From: Heterobilharzia americana
Taxonomy: Eukaryota; Platyhelminthes; Trematoda; Strigeidida; Schistosomatidae
Direction of reading: 5' to 3'
Length of the DNA stretch: 64,000 nt
Assembly (NCBI GenBank): GCA_944470555.2
Contig: OX104134.1
Coordinates: 98,946,701-99,010,700, forward strand
Each line of letters opens with the position of its first letter. The first letter of the stretch is position 1. Below the pieces are notes generated by a model. It was not told the DNA's origin, did not search any database, and was given only the letters and a program-made list of their open reading frames with translations. Shown here one piece after another: positions 32,521 through 45,037 of this stretch. The position numbers and the translations under genes are program-made.

Positions 32521-34389
32521 TCAGTCAGTCGGATTGACTGAAGTGATGACATTAAGAACTAGATTGAGTCAAGTGTCTTCTCCGACTAAAAATAATTACT
32601 CACCACCTTAAAGATACAGAACCGATAACGTGAGTTGTTGCTTTTTCTTTAAGTTATCTTGTTAAAGAAATAAGATATTTCAAAGTGATTACATGAAATC
32701 TACTACTTTCATCCAATTCAAGAATTGCCATTATATTATCTATATAGCCGTAAGCTAAAAATTATTTATAGGTAATATTTCAAGAAACAATTTAGTTCAG
32801 TGTCACAGTATCAATTATTTAGAGCACATGACAAATTTCGCCAGTTTTATTTTTTATACTCTTACAATAATAGATTAAAATTACATCTCTTTAGAAAAAA
32901 TCTGACCATGTTGAAAACTATGGTTTTTCTGATAACTAAGGAAATGAAGATTATTTTCACTAGAGTTCCTTTTAAAGTATTTCATGCATCCTGTGTAGTC
33001 CTGAATACTAACTGAATTCTTTCTCAACTTGAAGGTTTGTAGTGATCTATTGATTTCAAGTTGGTATGTCTGTCATTTTGAAATGTTATCATGAAAGTGA
33101 CTTTGGCCCTGGGCAAAATGGGACTCAGTTCCATAAAAGATTGTAGATATGTTTTGCTGATGAGTGCCATCAAGCACGAAACCTTGGTATAAAACATGGC
33201 TTCTTGTGGATTGAATCCGATCAAGTAACGTTCATCAGTGTGCACCAAGATAATGAGCCTGCTATGTTGATGGACTCATTGAAAACTGATCAATAAGATT
33301 AGGTTAGAACTCAGAACTAGACAGCATGCACTTGGTTCCTCTCCAGTGACCAAACAAAATAATTAATCCAGTCCCATAGGAAGTCAATTGCGGTCTAAAT
33401 AGCTTAATGGTAACTTTGAAACACACCACTGAGCCAAAGTACTGTCAGACGATAATAATAGATTATATATACGATTCTGTTGGTAGTTCAAGATATGTAA
33501 TGAAAATATTAGCCATCTAAGCACTATTAAGGAACCCCGGATTAAGACGAACGAAATACGTTTACAGTTATGCCAAATTCTTAATGGTTGTTTGACTAAT
33601 CTTAGACTGTGACGAAACCCTTTCGGAATCAGTCACTTCCCTGCAAATAGTCAGAATGAATAAGAATGTCATGTTAGCTAGTGATAGGCTTTGAGATGGA
33701 CGACTTGAAGTTTCAGAGTGAAGTCATGAAGTATTGGATCAATCAGATTGAGAGTAGGTATAGTTAATCAACCATGATATTAGATTTTGGTTGTGTACTA
33801 TTAGAAAATGAAAAAAATGAAGTAATAAAGAGTTCTAAGATGTTATCGAAGTCATTGTTACGGTATTCAAACTTTTAAAAGAGTATCGTTTTAGAGGTAA
33901 ACGTCACCACAAAAGTTATCAGGATAAAACCCAGTTGCTTCACTTATCGACTATTTTATAAACTGCTTTACGTCAGCTTTATACCCCTTTTTCTGTTGAT
34001 GATACCGTACTGAAATGCCTATGCTGTTTCTCATATTGAGGTGCAGATTTCAGTTCAAACTAATTTTGTCATCGGTGAGTCTAGTCTCTACTGCTCATTG
34101 CTGGCAAAAGTCTATCAATCAAGTTGTCGAGAAATTCTGATAACTACGAAGACTTAAACATCATAAGTCTCCTAATTTGTCATGTTTTTCAACCCCTTTT
34201 TCTAAAATCCACCCACGTCTCACTTTAACATATTTTTAGTGTTACAGTTATCATCACTCGTTTTCAATGCCTTCTAACTAATTGTTTGTTTCCGAGAGTG
34301 CTGTTTTGAAAAAAACTTCACTAAAAAATGTCTTTGTAAGGGTGTATGGAATTCCAAATATGTCTACTTGAGTACTACTTAGTATTTTG
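32521..34389. other. No gene recognised; one tRNA-like scrap
   Basis: AT-rich. AATAGCTTAATGGTAACTTTG near 33397 resembles an A-box region of a tRNA-like repeat. The 74-codon minus ORF at 33024-33248 overlaps sequence that flanks family B elsewhere. Confidence 0.4.
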
Positions 34390-34560
34390 TGTAGTTCAGG
34401 CTCTTTGGTTAAAGCAGATGAATTTCGACCAGTGGGTCACGGGTTCCAGCATTTCTCCATCTGCTGAGGTTTGCTCAGTCAAGTAGTATCAGTTCTTCTC
34501 ACACACAAATGGTGTGCTCACTATCTACAGTACGAGTGGTCACAACACTGCTGATTGGAT
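34390..34560 (+). repeat. tRNA-like SINE fragment (family C or B)
   Basis: GTGGGTCACGGGTTCCAGCA (B-box-like) followed by TCTGCTGAGGTTTGCTCAGTC, a possible hammerhead start, and CACAAATGGTGTGC. Too degraded to assign firmly. Confidence 0.4.
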
Positions 34561-35254
34561 TCCAATTCAATTTATCACTTCACTTTGATGTCTTAACACA
34601 AAGCCAATATATCAAACGATTGGAAGAAGTCGAGAGAAAGCTTGCTTCATGCTATTTAACACTGGTCAGTAAAGCGCATCTATGACTTTGAGCGTCCTAC
34701 TGTCCGCTCACAAAGTCAATGGACAGTTCCCCAATAATGTCAACAGAGAACTCATTAAGATTACCTCAAAATGATCAGCATCAATGAAAGTGCACAGCAA
34801 TGTTTAGCCTCCTAGTTTGGCAACTACATAACAAAATGATCAATTCAGTTAGCCCTCAGGACTATATAACATGATACTGGTCAACTTTCTAATGGTGAAT
34901 CAAAACTCATAGTCAGTATTTCTATGGTATAAACATTTTTCCATATGTATAGGTAGAGAAAAGAAAGTAGCTTTATTTTTGCTCAATACCTCCATTCATT
35001 GGTATGTAAATGGATGAAATAATCCATAATATGAGCAAACAAGGAATCGAAAAGAACTGTACCCTGGAAGTAAATCAGTAAAAACTTGAGGGAAGAGGAG
35101 AACTTCAGGAGGAAATTAGCTATATTTACAGCATGTAGATTCTTCACTGCATTCGCTTATAGTATAGTTTAAACAAGTAAATTCCAGCCCACTGATTAAC
35201 CGCTGTCCTATGATCAATCAATGTATCTAATATAGTCCCGCAGGAGGTCAGTCA

Positions 35255-35440
35255 CAGCTGAAGTAGCTCAGTGGTAATGTCACTGACTGCTATAGTGGGG
35301 TTCGCGTCTTCGGATCTCACGCGGAAAATCAGCTCTGTTGAGGTTGCAGATACGTCCTACTGATAAGTCCCAAGAAGAAAGAAATGTAGTTTGAGCATGA
35401 TAGCTTGTTGATGGCCCTCAACCAATTAAAATACACTTAA
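35255..35440 (+). repeat. tRNA-like SINE with hammerhead-like end (family C)
   Basis: tRNA-like head GAAGTAGCTCAGTGGTAATG and GGGGTTCGCGTCTTCGGATC. Then CCTACTGATAAGTCCC and AGAAAGAAATG resemble CTGATGA, stem II and GAAA. G8 is mutated to A and stem II is gone. Confidence 0.45.
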
Positions 35441-36904
35441 AGTTATGCATAGAAAAATCCCTGTGAGCTCTTCTAATCCACTGAATTATACTTTGAATTG
35501 ATTTTTCAGGTGAATAACTAACCAAATAGTGAACACAATCTTACTTAGATTACAAAACCATGTTGAATATTTGTATCAAGTTAGTGAAACCTGGTTTTTT
35601 GGGGGTATTATAATTGAAAATGACGTAGAGTTAGAAATGGCGTAATGCCTGTCATTCAAGCGATCCATAACTTTTTTAATAGATTTCAGGGCGTTAACTG
35701 AAACTCGTTGACAAACTAGTTTCTTTGAATATATTTTTCATATTTACTTGAGTTTGTTCATGGGTGACAGAATACCATTTTGCTGGATTAAGTTAAACAA
35801 GTGAGATTTTTCTAAAAGCAAGGTAAACGTCTGCAGTACATTGAAAGAGATTTTTACATGTTGGAAACACCAAAAGGTGACATTTAGTGTATGGGATTTT
35901 GAAGTTATGATTAGAAAAAGAACAGCCTGAAAGCTTGGTTGGACATATATCAAGTTAGGAAGGATAATGCTCACTCGTAAAGCTGAATCTGTCAACAGTT
36001 TATCAGCTTCAGGTGCTACGGGTAGACAATTCAAAGGATCACAACATGGTTCACGACTTAGAAACCATCGTACCAGTTACATTTTTATGAATTATTATTC
36101 TGAGAAAAGAACATGATGGTGATAGATGTGCAGCGGTGGGGCTATGACCCAGTGAACTGGGAACTCAACTTTTAGTTAGTAGTTAACCGGTTTGAACTCT
36201 CCTCTACTTATCACAGTTTGAACAGTCAGATAGTTTCATTAGACTATGCACAATAGATCTGGCAAATTGCCTAATTTTTAGTGACGTTTCCACCAAGCTG
36301 GACAATGAAAACCTCCAGCTCAAGGTACAAAACTCACGCAAAATCGTCGTCCTGAGCTACAAACATTTTTAATCATCTCATTCCCTAATGCATGAATATG
36401 CTCGTGTGTATTATAAGTATGGTCGTCTTCCTATCGCGTTATAGAGATTTTAACTTTTCCAATAACTGATCGAACATAGGTTACATCGTATTCCGTTCTG
36501 TTAATTACGTTAGTTTCCATACTCTTTGTGATTAGTTTCCACTGGAAAATCACATTTGTGACTTTCTCATATCTTCATTCAACAAGATCCTAGTCACTAA
36601 TTTTAACCAAATAATCCGTGTCTCCATCCAATACACTGAAGGAAAATGTATAAATAGTCGTTGTACAACTGTAGAGACTGAAATCACTAAGAAGATATCT
36701 TAGCTAGACTTCTTCTTTCCTCTAATATCCTGATAAGCGTTTACCGTAGTTTAAGGCGAGAAAAGTGTTTCGCTACAGACCATGAGACCCGTGACACTTT
36801 GTGATAAAGGTTGTAACAAATAATGAAATGCATCTTTGAAGTTGAAAATTCAGATAAGCGACACGTTTACCATAGATGTATTTTCGAGGACAATGAATTA
36901 CTGA
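35441..36904. other. No gene recognised
   Basis: The 96-codon minus ORF at 35744-36034 is hydrophobic and unsupported. The plus strand of the same region is open from about 35930 to 36112 without a start or clear acceptor. Confidence 0.4.
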
Positions 36905-37405
36905 TCTACTTAGTGGCTAACAGCGGAACGTGTGCTATATCCTTTTAAAACTTTTCAACTGGGTGTACGTACATCAAAGTGAGTTATGGCGTTCTCTTTG
37001 ATAGTGGAACCCAATAACTATCGCTTCAAATGCAGAAGCGAGGTTGAGTAGTTCGAACTAGTATAGGAACTAATAATGACAAGTATTAATAACCGACAGC
37101 TGATACCCGCTACGCAAGCGCTAGATCTCATATTCGAGTGGTTTACTTATTAAATTCTTGGCATTCGAAGTGATGGCTACTGGGTTTGAGTCTCAGTAGG
37201 AACAACATCACTCAGTAAGGTGCAGGTACATCCAACCAACGAGTGAGTCCTAAATGAGACGAAACGTAGATACTTGGTTTCACTAGTAATCACCACACAG
37301 ACTATCACATAATGAACATCCAGGGAGTAGGCACCCACTAACCAACAAACGTGGAGCTGTTAAACCGCATATAGCGATGGGAAAATACAAGTAAAAATAA
37401 GTACC
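36905..37405. repeat. Smalpha-like (family A) inverted pair with tail module
   Basis: Minus arm 36905-37060 (very degraded hammerhead, better head GCTTCAAATGCAGAAGCG), a short tail-like insert at 37055-37100, plus arm 37130-37295, and the tail module to 37405 (ACATAATGAACATCCAGGG, ending TACAAGTA). The plus-arm hammerhead (37232-37280) has GAGTGAGTCC with the four-base insertion, CCAACGA for CTGACGA, and an intact GACGAAAC. Confidence 0.65.
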
Positions 37406-38449
37406 ACTGAATTTCTTGTTAACTGAACTACCAGATTCATTCTCTATTATCGAGCTGCTTCTCTTCTACTCTTTGTTGAGAACCTGAATCGTAATAATAT
37501 TCGAAAATGAGAGAAGCTGACTTGAATGTCATTGAATTATAATATTCAAGAAACGGAATGAGGATCATCACTGAATAAAAAAATGAATGAAGCCTGTTTA
37601 GTTCGACAAATAAACCAAGGTGGCGACTAGCAAAATTTTGCTACATTACAAACAGCATCAGCATAAATCCTATTGCGCTTGGATAACTAAAATATTTGAG
37701 GAAACATTCATCAAATCTCTACATGCGTAACACTGTTAATCCTACTCAATAACTAGTGGGATATAATAGAACAGTATCAATTTTATCATGCTTAGACTGA
37801 AACAATGACCTCTTTCAAAGACATTGTAACCTATTGGAACTCCTAACGCACTCACTCACTCTCATAATTTGGCTCATCTCTTCACTCTGTTGCCACCAAT
37901 TAACCCCCAGAATATGCTCAGGTTCCGGTGATATCACCTACAGCGACCGGTGTAAATTCCTCTATGTATACAATTTCACCACTGCCCTTTTTATTACATA
38001 AGATATCAACCTGTCTATCAGAAGCTGTGCATACTTGCTACTGAAGCTGTATAACTACGACTCAAGCATACCTGATATATGCAGTCATTCCTAAAATCCT
38101 GCTGTTGATAACTTCCAGCATACACTAGGTGACAAGTATTTGGATGAAAATGAAATGTTAAGTTTCATGTAAATAATCTGTGTGCATACTAAGATGCCAA
38201 TTGACATGAATCGGGCAGCAGTAAAGAATGAGCTCAGAAATAACCATCACAGGAGATCATGCTCAGAGTTAAACTGTGTCTGACCTTTATTTTCAGAGTA
38301 TAAGGTATAAGAAAACAGAATAAGCTACCATTAAATCGTTAATATCCCCTGCCATGGCAGATATATTTATGGATACCTGGGGGAGGACAACCCCCTCCCT
38401 TTTCTGCTTTAAAAGTATGTTTTCGATATGCGCATGGTACGTTTACAGT
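37406..38449. other. No gene recognised
   Basis: AT-rich sequence with no repeat match or credible ORF. Confidence 0.4.
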
Positions 38450-39430
38450 GTAGAAGTCTGAGCACATTAATAGGATCTTTGCAAATCTAGATTCAGTAGT
38501 CAACGTAATCCAAGTTACCTATGAATTAGAAAATGATGAAGGGTAATACGTGATATTGAATGTTGAGACACAAGTGTCTTTGGAAAATCCTCACAACTGA
38601 ATCGTTACTTAGACTTCAAATCACCTCATTCTATGTCAGTTAAAGTTGGCTAAGTAAAATGTCTAGGTAATAGGGCCAAAAGACTTACTCATAAGATGGA
38701 GGATCTAAGACAAGAAACTGAAAACATAAACAACATCACAGTTACCAATAACTGCCGTCCTAAATTAATCATTGAATTCCTTACCAATGGCAAGAAAAGT
38801 ATGACTAGGAGTTGCAACGTTGGTGTTACTAGTAACAATAATAATAATAGTAATAGTAATAGATGTAATACTGTGAAGAGAGAATTTAAAGCCTCTGCAA
38901 TACTACGTAGACCCATACATGGAATATACCTCAGAGGTATTACATAGCATTCTCAATAAGGCTGCAATCTTAAAAGGTCACCCCAGCAACCAACCAGGTT
39001 TCCAGATTTTGGCTGGGAAAGTAGTTTTTCATAGAACAAAGAGCCGTAATCTTCGGTCATTTCAGCAGTTGTTAGGGTGACTTTTAAAGTACGTTTAAAA
39101 AATATCTATTCCATATCTATGCATGGATTTAAGCGTAATCGCACAATAAGTTGAGACGAAGTGAAAATCTTGAAAACAAAGTTAGTGTGTTGAGTGAGAG
39201 AGATTGATAACCGCATCCTTATTTGCCGAATCAACATCAAGAACATGCGGCAGAATGACTAAGCACCTGTTTTAGGTATGTGCAATATCCTACTACATAC
39301 ATCGCAAAGAAAGCAAGAGAATCAGAAGTGTATAAAGTATGTCAGAGTTGTGCAGTTTTCGTGATATGATTGTGGGCAATAAAATGTGTTCGTGACGTAA
39401 ACTAGTAAATAATGATGCTGCTTAGTTAAA
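38450..39430 (+). mobile_element. Penelope-like element copy, tandem unit 1
   Basis: RT C-terminal scraps (about 38570-38690, RYLDFKSPHSMS in broken frames), then a linker with an Asn-rich run (SNNNNNSNSN, 38830-38862), then a degraded GIY-YIG region and 3' end near 39360-39410 (TATGATTGTGGGCAATAAAATG). Stops throughout. Confidence 0.65.
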
Positions 39431-40260
39431 TGTCTATGTGATAGGGCAAAAAAGTCTACTAGTGGGCCAGAAAATCTACGATGAGAAATTAGACACATCA
39501 AGAATACCTTAGGTCTCAATAATTACCCACCAAAATCTATAAATAAATTCATAAGAAATCTGAAGAAAAATACCAGTGGTAGTAGTAATAATAATAACAG
39601 CACAGTTTTTATTAATACTAGCTCTACTACTAATAGTAATAATAGTGACGGGGTTGGGAAAGAATCCAAAGCCTGTACTGTGTTACCATACAAGGAAGGC
39701 ACCTCATAAGCATTACGAAAAGTTGTCAATGAGACTGCGGTTAATGTGGCATTTAAACGAACAAACTCATTTAGAAACAAGCTTTATAGGTTAAAAGATC
39801 CTATCTATGCAACTAAGCAAAATAATCTGGTTTACCAGATCCCTTGCAATGATTGAGAGGTTAAGTGCACAGGTGAAAGTAATCAATCAGGGTTGATTAG
39901 AATAACAGAGCACAAAACTTAGCAAAATTAAGATTAGTAGATCTCACAGTAGGGTGAGGATAGAGTGACAGCATTAAAAACTAACTTAGTTGGGTGGAGG
40001 GAGAGATTGATAACTGAATCCTTGTTTATCGAATCAACATCAAACACATACAATCGAAATGATTCTGCACCTGTTCCAGACATCCGAAAAAGACTACTAT
40101 TCTTGTCCTCACAGAGAAGGAGAGAAAATTAGGACCGTATAAAACCTGTCTCAAGGCTGCGGAGTTACCTGGTGTGAATATGGACAATAAATGGTTTGCG
40201 AAAGGTTATCCAGTAAATGATACCGTCCTTTCATTGTGAGACATTTCTAATAAAGACTAA
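39431..40260 (+). mobile_element. Penelope-like element copy, tandem unit 2
   Basis: Begins with the same RT-terminal stretch (LVKCLCDRAKKSTS), then a linker with a Ser/Asn run, then FKRTNSFRNKLYRLKDPI and NNLVYQIPCNDCE (39760-39860), the GIY-YIG start. A frame change follows. The 3' end at about 40165-40215 (GAATATGGACAATAAATGG) matches the unit 1 end. Head-to-tail tandem copies are typical of Penelope-like elements. Confidence 0.7.
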
Positions 40261-41639
40261 AATGAAATTACAATCTACCACATTGCCCAAGTTTTACTTC
40301 TATAATAATGATGCTGTTTTGCTGTGTGATACACGTTTGTAATCATATTACTGAATCAACACTTCATTTTTACGACAGTGTCGCCTGAAAATGAACTGAA
40401 CTCATAAATACGGTAGGGGATCTGTTTTTACATGAAATTATTAGTAACTGTCAGTAAATTACCTCTGCCAAGACACTGATCCTTTTAAAAACATTATCGG
40501 AAATAAGGCATTACAGATGGGAAGGTATAAAATCATACAAATCTGCAAGTGATGAGCTCCTCAGCTTTTACGACTAAACATTATTGGGCAATAAACAAGA
40601 CTTTAGTTGCGGCAAGATTAAAGCTGTGAGAATATGAAGTGGAAGAGAATAAGCAGAAAGTGAGGCCTAAGATTATCAGAATTTAAGTACCCATGTAGTA
40701 GATTTCTCGAATTATGTCAGTTATTCCAAACATATGAAGGCCATCAAAAGAATTAGCCACACTGTAGTAAACTGCTTGGGATGGCAGTGAGGAGTTTTAT
40801 TGGTTAATAAGTTGTCACATTCCGGAAGTCTACAGGTTTTTTCACCTCAGTTTTTATGCGTCTAATTTTGTTTACTGTAATACATACTGGCTTGACATGT
40901 GTTTATTACGTGTTCAGTAATTTTATTCAGTAAAGGTATGAAACTTCACTGACTCGCACAATTTATACAACGACTCTCTATACTGAGAAGTAATTTGTGG
41001 TCGAAGATCCAGAACACTATATATTTCGCCGCCCACCTCCCTCAATGATCATGTATAACAGTTGATGAGTAGAGCAAAGACAAACTGTTCAGTAGTCGGA
41101 TATCAAAGTGGTGTCAAATTTGTCAAGGTAATGCAGACAGCGTACAAGCCGTTTATGCCTATACTGTTGCTTCATCTGAAAACGTTTTTCTTTACACTGA
41201 TGAAGTCGACAGTGTATTCAACAATTTCTTTCCGTATATTTTAATTGTGTCAATGTTAATTATTCCTCAAACACTATTTTACATCTGATAAGTTCATAAG
41301 GCACACGAAAAAACTATTTTCTTCTAAAGATCTTTAGAAACCTTTTCATTCCGTCAGTGTTTCCGAAAAACAGGACCTCATTGTTTGCATACATAAAGGC
41401 AACCAGACCCCCAAGTTGAAAAACTAATCAATAAGAGTTCTGAAGTAAGCGTAACTTTATCTACAAGTTCATGGGGATGGCGGCATTGCTCATCTCTTTA
41501 GGGAAGTGACTGATTACTATCGCCTGTAAAAATGTCTTTCTGTAAGCAATGGGATAGCAGCTTGATTACAAACTAAGAGGCCTCCCTAACACGAAAACAC
41601 TTCCATCGTTTTAAGTCAATTGTTACTTTGAAGTGAAAA
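40261..41639. other. No gene recognised
   Basis: AT-rich. The ORF at 41062-41244 has no motif. Distant Penelope RT sequence could lie here, but I cannot support it. Confidence 0.35.
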
Positions 41640-42360
41640 AATAAGTCATATATCAGATACTATTGTACCTGCTTTTGTTCAGTAATCTGAGGGACTTTAA
41701 GAATGGAACCAGTTATCCGCATACAGACTCCATACTTAGTTACTCCCCATAGATCCTGCAGATATCTTGATAGCCAACGTCGAGAAAGCCAAGTTAAAGT
41801 AAGCAACCGAAAAAACAACGTCTTATCTAAGATATTTTGATGACATATTTGTCTTATGCACCAATGTTATGCAACTTGCTTATTATAACTCTCCAGTAAT
41901 TCTCATCAAAACATCGAGTTCATCATGGAACACGAACAGTTCAAAGCTTTAGATACTGACCTACAACTAATAAGGCATAGTACGCTTCACAGGTCCATTG
42001 AACAACAGGATACATGGAATAAAATGTATCTAAATTCTAACAACGTTTGTTCAGGCAGCCAATTATAGAAGTGTAAAGGTGAAAACACCTTTCTACTTAG
42101 TTAAGAAGTGATAAATTGAAAGAAGAATTGCTGGGCATTGAAAAGATCCTCTGAGACAACAGTTGTCCACAGAAACGTATCAGTAAGTATGAAAAATTTA
42201 AAGACAATAAGTTTTAGGTGAAATCACAGTGAGCAGGAATCTAGTTTACACTGAACTCAACTTCAAAGGTGACGATGTTACAGGGAGAACCGACAGAAGG
42301 CTGAAAAAACCACCAACTTTATCCATCTGTATAGAATAAAGTTTTCTTTAGTACGATCAA
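41640..42360 (+). mobile_element. Penelope-like RT remnant
   Basis: SPIDPADILIANVEKAKLK (41743-41800) and LRYFDDIFVLC (about 41835-41868) give the RT palm, with YFDD as the catalytic box. After a frame change, NIEFIMEHEQFKALDTDLQL follows, and then FKGDDVTGRTDRRLKK (42260-42310), the conserved stretch between RT thumb and linker. Different frames, so dead. It may be the 5' half missing from the copies at 38450-40260, on the same strand. Confidence 0.75.
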
Positions 42361-42402
42361 ACGTTAATATGGTTGCCCTCCTATGTTACCTCCAACTTTA
42401 TG

Positions 42403-42408
<6 letters not shown>

Positions 42409-42457
<49 letters not shown>
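42409..42457. repeat. (TA)n microsatellite
   Basis: Uninterrupted AT alternation of about 49 bases. The Tyr-Ile runs in both overlapping ORFs come from it and are not coding evidence. Confidence 0.95.
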
Positions 42458-42458
<1 letters not shown>

Positions 42459-43274
42459 CCACAGTAGAAGTTATATTAGGAGAACAGTGAAAAGTGTATA
42501 CCTTATATTCTTTGAGCACATTACAAAAAGACTGTTTTTTAGGGGAAATACTGCTTTCAATAGTACAGTTATTTGACGTGTTTTTGAGATAGGACATCAA
42601 GTGAATACCTCGAAATCCTTCAACAAATAAATTGGGTAGTTCAAACCTAAAGCTGAAACAGACCAAACCAGTGAAACTTGAATTGCTTCTCCAAAAGGAT
42701 GCAGTCATCAGTGTCTACTGGCCTTGGTAAACTGACTTTTCTCTCTTCCTCATAATTCATTACAATATTCTTTGAGTGAACCTTATTTCTGTTTCTACCG
42801 AAAATGTTTGATGCAAACTTTTACAGAGAAAGTTCAACTTATTATATTCGATTTGTCAGTTTCCTTTTGTCAACTACTCTAATTTATTAAACGTTAGGGA
42901 TGTCCATATCCCTTATATTCCATACTTACAGTTTAGGTATATTTGAACTTTTTTAATTTGTGCTGTTTTCCCGCGCATGGGTGATATTTCACTTAACTAG
43001 CCATCTTTCTGATTGGCTCCTGCCTCTTTAAGCGTACTTATTATTCTTTGCCTTTCAAGGTTACCGTAAACTCTATAAATAGGTTCCGTTTTCACTCCGA
43101 GATACTATAAACTCAGCTAATTTCCAGTCTTTGATTTCTCTTTTAGAAGCACTCGATTTGGACTGTCTTAACTCTTGACTAACAATCCTTAAGTAAAACC
43201 GTTCGTTCTCACAACTCCGCATCCAAACATTAGGCTTCTCCTGTATTCATTTGTTTTATCTATTAAGTTTGTTT
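42458..43274. other. No gene recognised
   Basis: AT-rich; nothing recognised. Confidence 0.4.
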
Positions 43275-43445
43275 GATGGTTGGCGGTAGAGTCCACAACA
43301 CGCGTTTTGTCCTATTTAAAACTCGTCAGTTGGATGCACCCACCTCCCTAGTGAGTGGTGGTATTTCCACTGAAACTCGAAGCCAGAACCAATCGCTCCA
43401 AACTTCAAAGCGTTATTCACTGGTCCACTAAGGCATGACAGTTGT
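43275..43445 (-). repeat. Smalpha-like (family A) hammerhead SINE
   Basis: Complete arm on minus: tRNA-like head (GGTTCTGGCTTCGAGTTTCAG as B box), then a hammerhead at about 43290-43337 with CTGACGA intact, stem II held only by wobble pairs (GTTT/GGAC), AAAAC for GAAAC (G12 to A) and a GTT triplet. Stem I is weak. Confidence 0.75.
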
Positions 43446-45037
43446 TCGGTAGACTGGTGTTACTGATACTGATTATTGGGTGATTGGAAGTGAAATGGAA
43501 GGCCAGTGACAAACGGATTGCTACCACTGGTTTCCAGTTCATAGGCCTGGTTTTCTACCAACTGAAGTACGATACTCACATACGTCATGGTAGCCTTAAG
43601 ACAGGGTGTAGTCTAATCTACGCATGTCACTAAGATCAAGATAGGAAAAGTAAGGAGAGGAACGATTTGTACCAGAGAAAAGATTGAGCAACAGCCAAAG
43701 AATTGACGTGCAAATGATTGAAATCATGGTCCCTGAAGACTATGGCAAATTTCTGAACGATTTACACAATGACTGCAAATCCCTGGTAATCTGTCGTAAG
43801 TTGCATTTATTGCAGAGGAAAATGTTATACTTCCTCTTTCCCATACCAGCAAAGTATCTTTTTATCAATAAGAAATTCGACTCCAGTACAATACACTTAT
43901 AAAACCAAATTAATTGGATACACACGCCACCCATTTTCATCATCTAGTGTTCAGTTCTTCCCAACTAGGAATCGCTCAACTGATCCATTTCAACAAGCAA
44001 ACTGATTATTAATTGCCTATTCAAACTGGCAAATATACAGCACAAAAGTGCCAAGTCAGTCTTCAGCATCAATGAAGTTATATCATGAAAAAACTAAACA
44101 GTTTGTAAAGTAAGTTGTCCTACTTAAGCCAAGCCAATACATGACACTGGAATTTATTATTTCCGTTTGTTGATCAATGCAGACCGAACTGGACAACCTG
44201 CGGTAGTATATGGGCTGCTGTGCAGATAACTCAATGTAGCTGGGAATTTTGTGTCAACTTTAAGGATGGATACTGGCTAGCACTGGAACCTAGAGGACAG
44301 GTAAGATCAGCTGAGGAGAACAAAACGGGACGAAAAGTGTGTTCTAGACCATTTATCCACAATAAGCCAAATTTTGTCTAAAATAATTTTCTCAGGAGTT
44401 ATTTCAATTCCCTTTTACTATCATAATTCTGGACATTGTTTTCAAGTTGTATCATCTCCAGAAGATCACAACTTACTAATTCAATCCCATGACTGCGTTC
44501 TTATGACTTCTAGCAAAATTTTACCCAAATATTTAGCTTGACTATCTGAGATAGTCGTAGTTTGACTGACTTGTATTGATACTGTTTGATGACTGATTAG
44601 TCATCCAAGAGTTTATCTTGTGATATGAGCAGTTTTATCAATCGTATCAATTTCCAAGATGAAAAATTTACAAGTGACAGACAAAAACAGTCTATATCGG
44701 GCTATTTTCATCATTCTCAATATTAGTTCATCATGCGAACTGATTAATGCCTGTAGATGTGCGTATGCGATTGTTGCTATTGCTTGTCACTGATAGTGGT
44801 TAGCAATGAAGCGAAAAACATACCATTTGTACAACTCAGGACCATTTGCTTGGAATTACCGGTATCTGAAGCGATCTTAGCTTGATAGGTAAATGTTTCC
44901 TATCCAAAATGATGAATTATGGACTAGACTCTCAAGGGGAACCCCAAAATATTTTAAAGTTAACCTGGCTGATGAATCTTAATAGGCAAAAAGTGTACAC
45001 GGTAGGCCTTAATACTAGTCGGTATGTAAATAAACAA
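43446..45037. other. Downstream flank of the channel exon
   Basis: This is the 3' side of the DEG/ENaC exon. On the minus strand the first AATAAA downstream of the stop is near 44154-44159, about 880 bases past it; whether it is used is unknown. A degenerate family A fragment lies near 44270-44345. The short ORF at 43684-43902 is unsupported. Confidence 0.4.

Noticed and set aside
35744..36034. 96-codon minus-strand ORF
   Set aside because: No motif, hydrophobic composition typical of AT-rich noncoding DNA, no splice signals.
38689..38916. Leucine-run minus-strand ORF
   Set aside because: Antisense of the Asn-rich Penelope-like linker; the same applies to 39523-39780.
42364..42708. Overlapping ORFs on both strands with Tyr-Ile runs (114 and 67 codons)
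   Set aside because: They owe their length to the TA microsatellite at 42409-42457, which lacks stops in one frame on each strand.
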